Shown piece by piece: positions 1 through 10,129 of a DNA stretch of 64,000 nt (the stretch's first letter is position 1; the number at the start of each line of letters is the position of its first letter). The notes under the pieces are model-generated. The model worked only from the letters and a program-made list of their open reading frames with translations. It made no database searches and was not told where the DNA came from. The translations under genes and the position numbers were made by a program. Source of the DNA: Sipunculus nudus (lineage: Eukaryota > Annelida > Sipuncula > Golfingiida > Sipunculidae); assembly GCA_026874595.1 (NCBI GenBank), contig CM049306.1, forward strand, positions 62,254,019-62,318,018. Direction: 5' to 3'.

Positions 1-627
1 ATCATATATTCACAGATAAGCATTTATTCTTATATCTGAGAGAGTTGTACATAATCCAGCATAAATGACTTAAGATATATACAGTGACATCAGTCACTAT
101 GTCAATAATTTTGTGGGGGTGACCTTTCTAGACGCAAATGATAAAATACTTGAAAAGCTATCTTGTCCAAGTAGGTTTCTCTGAATGTGGGGTCATAGTG
201 TGATTCCTGGACTCTTTTGCCTCTGGGAAGGCATGTTTGTGAAACACAAGCAGCATCAGTGTAATACCATTTGACAACCATCTAGTCATGAATACCTGAG
301 AGGAGATACCTCCACTGGATAAGCCTCACCTGTGACTGAGTAAATATGTGATGGCTGATCAATGATGATGCTATACAGATGATACATCCTATTTAGAAAA
401 TGACTACCAGCCAGATAGTAACATAGAAGACAAAGGGACAATCTGGTGTGTTGAGCATAAGCTAATAGTGGATGTTGACAACAATGAAACATGAATCTGG
501 AGGAAATTGCCAATTGGATATAAAACTTATATATTATTATTATATTAATAAACCTTCTGAACTTATTCTGAACCAGATTATCATTTATGTTAATTTAATT
601 AAATTTTACAAGGTGATTCTTAGTTTA

Positions 628-728
628 ATCCAGTTTAATCCTGTATAATCTGGATAAAACTGGATTAAACTGGATAAAACCCAGTTTTATCCACTGTCCT
701 GGATTAAACAAGTTTTATCCGGATAAAA
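628..728. repeat. Cluster of short inverted repeats (CCAGTTTTATCC type)
   Basis: Within about 100 bp the motif CCAGTTT(A/T)ATCC and its complement GGAT(A/T)AAACTGG occur alternately at least eight times, so several alternative hairpins can form. Probably the end of a foldback element. The rest of 1-950 shows no gene or named repeat. Confidence 0.55.
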
Positions 729-1001
729 CCAACCCTGCTCCTTGACTGAAATATTATCACCTGCTGAATATATATAAAAAATTATTCATATATAGAATCT
801 ATATAAGACATCATTATCAATGCAGTATTGACATTATAGCATAATTATATGAAGCTTATGTTAAAAGACACCTGTCTGATTAAGAGACGTGCATTTAAAT
901 CATTTAGAAAATCTTATCATGGTTTTATATCTGCTCCAGTAATACTAATAGTGTAATATGTTACTCTACTTTGTGGTTGTTATAGTCCAGACATGGGGTC
1001 T

Positions 1002-1143
1002 ATTACAGTTGTTCTATTACTATTACTATTACTTTCAATTTCTACTATTACTATTACTATTACCACATTTTATCTTCTATTACTATTACTATTACTATTA
1101 CTATTACTGGGGTATCTATTACTATTACTATTACTATTACTTA
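1002..1143. repeat. (TTACTA)n microsatellite
   Basis: Nearly continuous TTACTA/CTATTA hexanucleotide repeat, preceded by AGACATGGGGTCTATTAC. Open frames here are only the tract's low complexity. Confidence 0.85.
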
Positions 1144-3086
1144 AACTGATGGGGAGGATTCTAGACCTTGCGCAGCCATGAGTGTTATAAACTAGCACTA
1201 CAATCACATGTTTAAATAATATAACAAGCACTTATATCATCCAGTTACGTACACAATTTTCTTATACTGTGTCTGTCATTCACAAGAAGCCTAAAGATAC
1301 TGGAGACCTTAATTATTTCAGCTTCTTTAATTCTGTTATTTTTTTAAATCTTGAAACCTTAATGATCATTATTGAGGCTTTCAAGTTAAAATTATAAGAT
1401 AATTGTATGAACTCTTGAATACATGTAATTTAAGAGCAACCTATTGTAAAGGCCCTGGCACATGTAAAATATTGATGTATAATTATATGCATACTTGTAC
1501 ATTTTATGTTATTTTCATTTATATTTCACATAAGTTAATTTTATAGTACATACTTCCGTTTAGATTTTTGCTTGCCGGAAATCTTCGATTTCGGCAAGCA
1601 TGTTCGTCAGTTGCGTATGTTTTGTTGCTTTGTTTGTCACGACTCTCCAGGCCACACTTTTGCATCAATCAACTTGAAACTTACAGGCTTGATTGACAAA
1701 CCAATTTCTAGGTGCCCTATTGTTTTTGGTCAACATTGCTCCAAGGTCAAGGGTCAAGGTCACGACAGGTATAGTTAACGGTTTTTGCACTATAACTTCG
1801 CCATAAATAGGCTTATCCACTTCTGCAATAGCTCATTTTTTTTTTCATCACCTGGCCTTTCTTTTGACATGTAGCTTACTTAAATTTGCCGTTACCATGG
1901 TTACATTTTTTGGGCAAAAATCATGGAAATTGGAAATAACACGACCATTTTTTGTAACTTTGTCAATTTTTAAGCTACAGACGTCTGGTTTTGGTCATTA
2001 TGTACCTTATAGGCAGCTTGACATGATAAAACTGAAAGTCTCGCCAAATCTCGCACCATTTCTCGTCAAATGAGAGTCTTCGAGATTTCATTAAATATGA
2101 CCTACAGGTTGCATTTTTTAACAATGGCTTTGAAATTGATATATTTTGTGTTATTTATAAATATCTCGAAATCAATTTTTCATTTTTTGGAAATAGCCAC
2201 CAGGGGGCGTGGTACCTAAAACACTGTAACATATCATTTTTCTGCAATATCTAAAATAATTTTAAACATGGCACAATTTTTATCATTGTATCTTAAACTA
2301 GGAACATTGGCTTATTCCTCCGCACATGTAGCTTTGTGCTGCCGTTAACATGGTTACCAAATTTGTGGGTTAAACTTGACGATCTGAAAATATGCAGTTT
2401 TTGGCTTCTATCTCGGTTAATATTTATGTTTCAAGGGTCTAGTTTTTTTGCATAAGGCTGCTTCCCCTTGGTTCTAAGTCATTCAATTGCAAGTCTCGTC
2501 AAATTTTGCTCGGTTTATCGCTCAAACGAGAAAAAACTAGATTTCACGGAAATGCTTATAACTCGGCAACTTTTACAGCTACACAGGTCTAGTTTTCGGC
2601 ATTTCATAACATATGACCAGCTTGACACGCCAGAAAAGAAATCAGGCCAAATCTCGCACCATATCTCGTCAAGCGAGAAAAAAAACGAGATATCATGGAA
2701 ATGCTTATAACTAGGCGACTTTTACAGCTACTCAGGTCTAGTTTTTGGCATTTGGTAACATTTTGCCAACTTGACATAGTAAAACTGCGATACTTGGCGA
2801 AATCTCACACTATATCTGGTCAAATGTGGAAAAAACGAGATTTCACGGAAATGCATATAAGTCGGCGACTTTCACGGCTACACAGGTCTAGTTTTTGGCA
2901 TTCATTAACATTTGGACGGCTTGACATGACAAACCTGAAAGACTGGCCAAATCTCGCACCATATCTCGTCAAACGACAAAAAAGGAGATTTCACAGAAAT
3001 GCTAATAACTCGGCGACTTTTACAGCTAGACAGATGTAGTTTTCGCCATTTCATAACATTTAGAGAGTTTGATATGACAAATCTAC

Positions 3087-4089
3087 CAGGGTTGGGGTCA
3101 AGTACTCTGATATGTACTTGAGTACAAGTACAAGTACTTTGCTTTTAACTGATTACAAGTACAAGTACTCAAATTTTGAATGTACTCAAGTACCAGTACA
3201 AGTACATTAAAATGTACTCGAGTACAAGTACAAGTACAGTTTTCATTCTTAAAGAAAAACAACATCGGTACTCCCTTTAAAACATTTTTATAATTAAATA
3301 CATCAATGTTTGTAGGCAATATTGACAAACTATAAAATATAAAAAGTCTCAGAACTCTTTGGCCACGTTGTAAAGGTGCAGATGTCATTTAAAAAACTAA
3401 AACTGGTTTTAAGACATGAAATTAACATGTGAAATATGTGGGATACACAGTTCATGGAGAAAAACTGTCACTGGCAGGCTTAGATCCCATTACTACGAAT
3501 GAACATCAACTGTTCAAAGGTGCTGTCACTCAACTGACACCGCTCTGGCCGAAAAACTTTTCCCCCAATGCTAAACAGTCTCTCCACTGGTGCAGAAGAT
3601 GCAGGTACACAGAGAAACCTACATAACATCTTCATTACACTACATGAATAAGTAAGACAGTTACAGCCAGTTATTAAGAAGGTTTTGCAGGGGTGTTTCA
3701 GTGGGTGATGTAACAACAATGTGTAGAAGCAGTGGGGTGATCATTTTCTACTGACATTTAGGGAGAATGCCATCTCTAAGGATACAGCTGTGCCCTGTTG
3801 ACTCTAATGTTAACTTTTAGAGTGTTCATGTGACTGAACATTGTTAGACTGTAACTTTGGCTTTTAATAAATTAATACAATATACATGAATTGCATGTTT
3901 CTTTGGAAAAAGTACTCAGATGTACTCAGATTGTACTCAAGAGTACAGGGTATTTTTTAACTGTACTCGAGTACAAGTACAAGTACGAGTACAAAAAAAT
4001 TGTATGAGTACTGAGTACACATGAGTACATGAAAAAATGTACTCGAGTACACGAGTACACGAGTACTGAGTACATCGGCCCCAACCCTG
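3087..4089 (-). mobile_element. Non-autonomous hAT element, 1,003 bp
   Basis: Inverted ends CAGGGTTGGGG (3,087) and CCCCAACCCTG (to 4,089) are flanked by a perfect 8-bp target duplication AAATCTAC (3,079-3,086 and 4,090-4,097). Eight-bp duplications are diagnostic of hAT transposons. Subterminal regions are filled with AGTACAAGTACTCGAGTAC-type repeats on both sides, as in many hAT elements. The interior keeps only a C-terminal transposase remnant. Confidence 0.9.
3480..3719 (-). pseudogene. hAT transposase C-terminal (dimerisation) fragment
   Basis: The last about 45 codons of this minus-strand frame carry P-A-S-S-A-P-V-E-R-L-F-S-I-G-G and R-P-E-R-C-Q-L-S, then F-E-Q-L-M-F-I-R, the typical hATC motif that mediates transposase dimerisation. 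The catalytic domain and BED finger are absent. The frame ends in a stop about 390 bp inside the element end. It is an internally deleted copy that would need a transposase supplied in trans. Confidence 0.85.
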
Positions 4090-5125
4090 AAATCTACAAG
4101 ACTGGCCAAATCCTGCACCATATCTCGTCAAACGAGAAAACACGAGAGTACACGGAAATGCTTATACAGCTAGACGGATCTAGTTTTCGCCATTTCGTAA
4201 CGTTTGGCCGTCTTGACATAATAAAACTGCTCGTCTTGCCAAATCTCGTACTATATCCCGTCAAGCGAGAAAAAAACATGATTTCACGTAAATGCTGATA
4301 ACACGGAGACTTCTGCAGCTAGATAGGTCTAGTTTCCGGCATTTTGTAATATTTGACAAACCTGACATGACAAAACTGGAAATCTCGCCAAAGCTCGCAC
4401 CATTTCCCGTCAAACGAGAAAACACGAGATTTCATACAAATGCTTATAACTCAGCGGCTTTTATAGCTAGACAGGTCTAGTTTTCGGCATTTCATATCAT
4501 TTGGCCAGCTTGACATGACAAACCTGAAAACGTCTCACTGCTTCTTGTCAAACGAGATTAACAGGATTTCATGAAAAAATTTTGAACTTGGTCCCTTTTA
4601 CACTAGAAAGATATGCAGCTGTTAAAGGTCAGCATGCATAAATAAACATATTATCCGTTTCTGCTGCCCCCACAATGTTGCTCATTCATATGACTGTTTC
4701 TACATGCACCCTCTGTCTATCTGTCTCTATCATTTCCATTTCCGGCAAGTGCGTGACCTCTGGTCATCTTGTTTCTTTATTTCTCATGGTTAACAAATAA
4801 AGATTTTCATTGTTACTAAAAATTGTCTCCATAGGTATTATTCATGATTATTGCATATTATTATTTAGTATCAAAGCTGAAAATTTAGTCCTTTATGTAT
4901 GTATCAGGAGAGGATTTTATGTAGGCCTGTGTCCTGTTTCCATTGTTATAAATATATCCAATAAATATACTGTTTACTTCAAGATTCTGGACAGAACCAA
5001 ACTGGAGACAAAAGTACCCTCTTCTCTGGTGTATATGTTCATTTGGATGTGATGCCATGTTTTATACCACCACATAGTACATCTTGAGAGTGAACAGAGG
5101 TGGTAAACTTTACAAGGTGTCATCC

Positions 5126-5418
5126 CAAACGGATGGGTTTCAGATAGACAAGTCGGATATTTTCGATCCCATCTGGACGGGTCCCAGCCTGACGGGTCCC
5201 AGTTGGACGGGTCCCAGACAGACACTCTATCAATAACGAATGGGTTTCAGAAATATCGAAGGCTTCAATCCCTGGCTATTTTTGTGTGTAATAAAGTCAC
5301 GTAAATATAACATAGCTTCTCAACGGAACCCATCCATCTTTGACCCGTCTAACTCAGACCCATCAAAATGGGACTGTCTAAATGGAACCCGTGTAACTGG
5401 CACCCATCCAACTAACGC
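5126..5418. repeat. Foldback array of GACGGGTCCCAG-type units
   Basis: The left half (5,126-5,220) repeats (C/T)TGGACGGGTCCCAG about every 15 bp; the right half (5,319-5,418) carries the reverse-complement sense (GGAACCCATC, GACCCGTC, GACCCATC, GGAACCCGTG, GCACCCATCC). A spacer of about 100 bp separates them. The two halves can pair into a long imperfect hairpin. Probably a foldback or MITE-like element; class unknown. Confidence 0.6.
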
Positions 5419-5419
5419 G

Positions 5420-7750
5420 TAATCCTTTACAATAATGGTAGCATGCATGGCTTTTATTCTTCAGGCATGCCCTTTTCCATTGCAGCAAAACCAGCAAAGG
5501 ATAATTTAGGAATATGGAGAGTGATTTAAACTTGCATCAGTTTTACAAAACAAATACCATATTATTTAAATCACTTTCACAATAAACTTGGCATTAAACA
5601 ATCTTGTACTTTAAATGTTGTACATAACAGGATCTAATTATTTGATATCAAAATTTCAGATATTAAATAATAAAAAATTTAGTTACTTATATTCTCATAT
5701 TTTATGATCAAATAAATTAAATTCGTGATAAAAAATGGTTCATTTAATTTTCAAAATATAAATTAACATAATTTTACATACTGAATGAAGGTCTGTAAAA
5801 TTGGTACTATGAAATAACAGTCAAGTATTAAAAGAATAGTTTTAAAAGAATATGTATATAAATTAACTAGATAATACATGTGTCTGCAGTATGACTTTAT
5901 CCAAGTGACTGTAGTACTTGTGTAAGTTTATAGTATTGTACGCTTCAATACATTATGCTTAAGTAATGAAAACACCATAAGCTTATCATGAACATTTTGG
6001 GTCTGCACTGTATCTGGTTCCATATCATATTTTATTTAAATGTGTGGTATTGCAATCTGTATGATTAAAATGCAAACTGGCTTGGTACATTTCAAAATAT
6101 GCCTATGGATTGATGGATGTGAGATAAGATGCACATGTCACAATAATAATACACTAATCTGTATCTTAACATCAAACATGCCTCTGTTTATCCATGATTT
6201 ATTAATCAAAGGTCAGATTGTGCCAGGTAACTCATTTGGCTGTGACCTACTCTGTCCAGTACTCTTATGTAATTAGCACCAATGGTCACCAGCATGTGGC
6301 AGCTGGCCCATGCTTGCCTCAACAATAGGCACATCCTGGGCAATTACTGGATAAGAACTGAGTCTGTTCAGCATTATTTGCTGATATGGTTCATGATCAA
6401 GGGGCTCACAGGAAGTATTAGAAAGTAATATGTATTACTCTATTACTTTGCCTTCTGTTTCTATTACTATTACTATTACAGCTCACATTTTTGAGTCTAT
6501 TACTATTACTTTTACATGGAAAAAGCTGTAATAGTCTATTACTATTACTTATTACTATTACCCCATGTCTGTTATAGCCGCGCCATTGAACATTTACAAA
6601 TTATACTAACAGAAACACCAACAGTGAGTGAAGAATGAGGCTGGAACACAGTAAAAATTGCTAGGCAAGTTTATTCACACATTACCCTAAATCCTGAGTG
6701 TAAAAATTGTGAATGAATGTTGTAGAAAGTACATTAAGTCCAGTACCGCAGTAGTACAGAATGAGACACAAACCAGCCCAAACTTTAATATTCACCTATT
6801 ATCAGGTCTGCCTATACACCTTAAACCAGGGTGTTTTGAGCATGTGTGACGAAACAGGACGAAACACTTAAATACGAATTTGAAGCAAAACAGTGGCATC
6901 ACTTAATGATTTATCATGTTGCAAATGTCAATGCAGGATTGTGCCACTATTCTGTAAAATAAAAGGAAGCAATAGTGTTTAGTACAACTGACTAGTGCTC
7001 TACCTGATTGTGACAAGCGCCACTAAGGGGCAGCATGGATACCAGTCGATTTGTCACCACAGTAATTTGTCACTAATTTACATGCGGTACCAAACTGTCA
7101 ATCTGTCACCAATGTTTTGTAAGATAAAATGTCTATCTATTACAATTAAAATTAAAATACACAATGATACCTATACTGAAAAGTTTGTTTGGTTGTTGAT
7201 TACTTTAATTAACAGGATACACCATGCAAGGAGTGGATTACAAGTAAAACAAACATTGCGCAGCATGGCCAACTGGCCACCATGGTATTCAGGGCTATTT
7301 ACATCACCGCTCACCATAAACGGTTCCCTCACAGAAGCCAGTTTAAAATGTTCTATTATTTCACACACGCAGGTGTTTTGTTAAATAAAATCCACATCTA
7401 CAATTGCCACACAAAGAAACAAGTCGCCAAAAGAACTTTCCAAAATCTGAACCTTTGCAGAGTATTTTGCATTGCTGTAGTTTCGCCTTGTTTTGCTGCA
7501 TGAGGATAAAGGTGACGCCAGCTTGAAGGGTTTGTGGTGTGAACATTACTCTCATGCTGTTTGTGGCGTGAACATTACTCTCATGCTGTTTCATTCTTTG
7601 CATTGTTGCCATGACATTCCTGGAAACACTGCGGCAATATGAAATACCTTATCACAGCCCTTATATAAATTGTCTAAACAATTTATCCAAATGTTCAACT
7701 GTTCTTATTTAATCAATGCTTGGGGATGATGTTAAAGAGGGATTATTTAG
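5420..7750. other. Mostly unannotated AT-rich stretch
   Basis: Apart from the hexanucleotide tract at 6,421-6,565 I see no recognisable gene, RNA or repeat. Short frames near 7,000-7,600 match nothing known. A direct repeat of about 30 bp (GTGAACATTACTCTCATGCT) occurs twice near 7,539-7,588. Confidence 0.4.
6421..6565. repeat. Second (TTACTA)n tract, degenerate
   Basis: A more degraded copy of the hexanucleotide tract near 1,000, entered by a similar TAATATG...TTACTCTA lead-in and ending in CCCCATGTCTGTTATAG. The shared lead-in suggests two insertions of one dispersed element rather than independent microsatellites. Confidence 0.6.
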
Positions 7751-8770
7751 CTCTAAATTGTGGTTGCTGTACGCCGTACTTCCGGCGCAGAAAATACCCA
7801 TGTCGTGAGGATATCATAGAGCCTTAGATACATCGGAGCCTAATATCGAGTGTCCTGCTAGTAGCCGCCTGCGGCAACGAAACATCTTGCACCGTTAACG
7901 GACGACTGTTTCGTCGCCTCCCCATATATAGAGATAAGTGGTATTTGACCACGATACGATCATATTTTCCAGAAAAGGCCGTTTTATTTTCAGTTTCACG
8001 GATGGGGTGACATTAAAACTTCTTCACTATGGCAAAAGTATCTTATTTTCAATACAACTGCAACATATTGGCAACTGTAAGTGCATTTTACTTTAATGTA
8101 CTCTCAGACATATCTAACATTTTATAGTCACCCTTGGTGGCTATCCTGCAAGATGGCTGCTGTGTCCGCTGGTGAACTGACCAAGGCATGAAACACTCTT
8201 TCATCTTTTTGTCAATCGATGGATAGAGTTTATTAGGTAAAATTCATACACATGTGCATCATACATATAAATTAAAAGTTACCGTGGATAACACATAAAA
8301 GTATTATAAAATCAGTTATTTCCAATGTGGTCCTCATAAATTTATGACACAATATTGCAGAGATATATTCATCAGAAGATTATTTATTGATTGGTGTTAC
8401 GTTTTGGCTTCAGATTTGAAGGTAAGTGGTTGTTTCGTCACAGGTACCCAAAACACCGGTGTCTTGGGTGTCGGGGGACCGCCTATTATCGCCCATATTC
8501 CGGGCGCCCTCATACAAAGCGGTTTAACTCAGTAATAAAATTATTAATCTGTACAAATAAAACAACATGCATTGTATTTCTATTAACTTACTTCTTAAGC
8601 TCTGGAGGATGTGCCTTGCTCATGATGATCTGTGAAGATGGCAAACGATTAACTTTCCGTCTTTGTGCTGCTCACACGATCGACCAACGTTAGCTAGTAC
8701 CGCAATTTGCCACCAGACGGACAGCGTCATCCACTAGACCCCATATAATGGCGCGGAGATCTGTCACAAC
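7750..8770. promoter_or_regulatory. CpG-containing promoter-like segment around SNRPG exon 1
   Basis: This stretch is visibly richer in CG dinucleotides than the AT-rich surroundings and contains the SNRPG start, a YY1-like AAGATGGC near 8,150, and two ATGs in good context on the plus strand (8,030 and 8,748). An inverted repeat pairs GGCAACGAAAC near 7,872 with GTTTCGTCGCC near 7,908. That it is a promoter is inferred from position and composition only. Confidence 0.4.
8592..8623 (-). CDS. SNRPG: Small nuclear ribonucleoprotein G (Sm-G), first coding exon
   Basis: From the ATG at 8,623-8,621 the minus strand encodes M-S-K-A-H-P-P-E-L-K-K, identical to the first 11 residues of animal Sm-G. 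A strong donor GTAAGT follows in phase 2, the position where vertebrate SNRPG also splices. Sm-G is one of seven Sm proteins forming the ring on U1, U2, U4 and U5 snRNAs. The remaining coding sequence (Sm1 and Sm2 motifs, G-F-D-P-F-M-N) was looked for on the minus strand down to position 1 and not seen. Either intron 1 is longer than 8.5 kb or the exon is a relic. CpG-containing sequence upstream supports a live promoter. Confidence 0.82.
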
Positions 8771-8957
8771 CCCAGACCCAGTGGTACACCGTACATCCCG
8801 TGACAAATCATTTGACAGATATAACACGGCTAAACCACAGAAGCTTGCAATTAACATGTCGTACAAAAATATAAATTACAGGCCAATATATAATAGTGCC
8901 GTAGCCTCGGGGGTGGGGGGGGGGGGGGGGTGTAATTATAGAGCTTATATTATTTAA
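8748..8957 (+). CDS. Unrecognised 69-codon reading frame head-to-head with SNRPG
   Basis: An ATG in good context (ATAATGGCG) opens a frame beginning M-A-R-R-S-V-T-T-P-D-P-V-V-H-R-T. It starts 125 bp from the SNRPG ATG on the opposite strand, the spacing of a bidirectional promoter. The first 45 codons look protein-like; the last part runs into a poly-G tract and is probably not coding. No clear splice donor was found and no family is recognised. It could be chance. Confidence 0.2.
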   Translation: MARRSVTTPDPVVHRTSRDKSFDRYNTAKPQKLAINMSYKNINYRPIYNSAVASGVGGGGGCNYRAYII

Positions 8958-9122
8958 AAAAATACCCACAGAAATGCCAATTTATAGCATGTATTTTAAA
9001 CAATTTCACACTGTGGAAGTGGGATTTACCCTTCCACATCCTCGCTCCTCGGGGGGTACGCCCCCAAGATCCTTATATGCTTCGCTCTGACAAAGCATAT
9101 ACATTCCCTGCCCCCCCCCCCC
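8909..9122. repeat. Homopolymer G and C runs flanking a hairpin
   Basis: A run of about 20 G (near 8,911-8,930) and a run of about 14 C (near 9,109-9,122) bracket a segment with a hairpin near 9,014 (arms GTGGAAG and CTTCCAC) and another pairing GGGGGGTACGCCCCC near 9,051. May be one small element with G/C-run borders. Confidence 0.45.
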
Positions 9123-9283
9123 TCAGACTATGCTCAGTATATATATATATATGTTTGAATATAATAAGGGAAGTCGTCTTTGATCCCTTTTGACTTGGCT
9201 TGACGAGGCATCTACACATACCTTCAAAGACTTCTATTTCTCTCTACAATACAAAAGCTTTGGGTGCGTAAGCACGGAATGGT

Positions 9284-9285
9284 GC

Positions 9286-9331
<46 letters not shown>
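9284..9331. repeat. (TA)n microsatellite
   Basis: About 24 perfect TA dinucleotides; a shorter (TA)n lies near 9,138-9,151. Confidence 0.9.
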
Positions 9332-9335
<4 letters not shown>

Positions 9336-9540
9336 TTTTCAATGCAGTATATAAACCATTTCTCCATATAGAAATACCAAATATTGAATTTACAAAATCA
9401 TATGAGCTAAATGGATAATATTTATACACAAATAATTTTGTATACCGTTTTCACTAACATGAATTGCTTTATATTTAATTCTCTTACACCTAAAAATTAC
9501 GCAACACTGACCTACAGTAACATGTTACTAAAGCCATGGT

Positions 9541-9910
9541 ATTAAACGGCACGAAAACAAGTAAAGAATAATAGGTGGCGCCACCAGTTTCTGGAACATG
9601 ACAACCCTATCCATGATCTTCCATCAACTTGATTTTGGGATCAATCAATGCAAGATTTCTTGAGATATTTAAGAATTTGTGTGATTTTCCCCACAATTGG
9701 ACCTATTCAAGGTCAAGGACACTCTCCTAGTCAAGTCATGACCTCATTTTAAATAGGCGTCGTCCTCTCACCCATATCTATACATATACCAAGTTTGGTA
9801 AAGATCCTTAAAATATGTTTTGAGTTATCGCGCCAACAAGATTTATATGCGGCGGCGGATCGACCGGTGTGAAAACAGAGTATCCCCCGACTTTGTCTGG
9901 GGATACAATA
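9541..9910 (+). mobile_element. Short hairpin-ended dispersed repeat
   Basis: Contains the 12-bp palindrome GGTGGCGCCACC (9,574-9,585), a body with AAGGTCAAGGACA and CCAAGTTTGGTAAAGATCC, a CGGCGGCGGATCGACCGG stretch, and a terminal hairpin at 9,880-9,906 with perfect arms GTATCCCC and GGGGATAC. The order body, GC-rich simple repeat, hairpin parallels the larger families here. No coding capacity. Confidence 0.5.
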
Positions 9911-10129
9911 AGATCAGGACCTGATTTAAAGAATGAATAAAGAGACTAAAACTAAATTGCAAATAAAATGATAGCAATAACCTTTTGTGTGATCGGTGTA
10001 TATATTACATATGATAGGCAGTTCTAAATAAATGTTTTTAATAAGACTTTTAATGTATTAATACTGTCTTGGCATTCGATGTATATTTCAAACGGTTGGT
10101 GCACCTCTGGTGAAGGCCCTTGACCCCAA

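Larger units (their letters stand above)
2370..4560. repeat. About 150-bp tandem array (core of family D), interrupted
   Basis: Units contain AACGAGAAAA, GATTTCACGGAAATGC, CTTATAACTCGGCGAC, TAGTTTTCGGCATTTC and GCCAAATCTCGCACCAT, with starts near 2,524, 2,676, 2,827, 2,976, 4,134, 4,268 and 4,418. The period is close to 50 codons, which keeps repeat-like reading frames open by chance; these are not listed as genes. The hAT element interrupts the array. Confidence 0.75.
1570..4749 (-). mobile_element. Family D tandem-core element with terminal hairpin
   Basis: The left end is a hairpin (1,570-1,599) with arms GCTTGCCGGAAATC and GATTTCGGCAAGC. The distal arm is repeated in inverse orientation at the other end, ATTTCCGGCAAG at 4,738-4,749, a perfect 12-bp match to 1,571-1,582. 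Inside are about eight degenerate units of about 150 bp. A hairpin at one end plus a short inverted repeat at the other and tandem cores inside is the layout of Helentron-associated (HINE) elements, which would place the 3' end at the left. No transposase of its own. It is split by a hAT insertion at 3,087-4,089. Confidence 0.65.

Noticed and set aside
958-1181. Two overlapping Leu/Tyr-rich reading frames
   Set aside because: They arise from the (TTACTA)n tract; the composition is that of the microsatellite, not of a protein.
2468-3039. Repeated reading frames with MLITRRLLQL-like units
   Set aside because: The array period is close to 150 bp, a multiple of three, so frames stay open by register. 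There is no start context and no family, and the array is degenerate.
7171-7612. Overlapping frames on both strands near 7,200-7,600
   Set aside because: No known motif, no splice context on the SNRPG strand, and no resemblance to the Sm motifs sought there.
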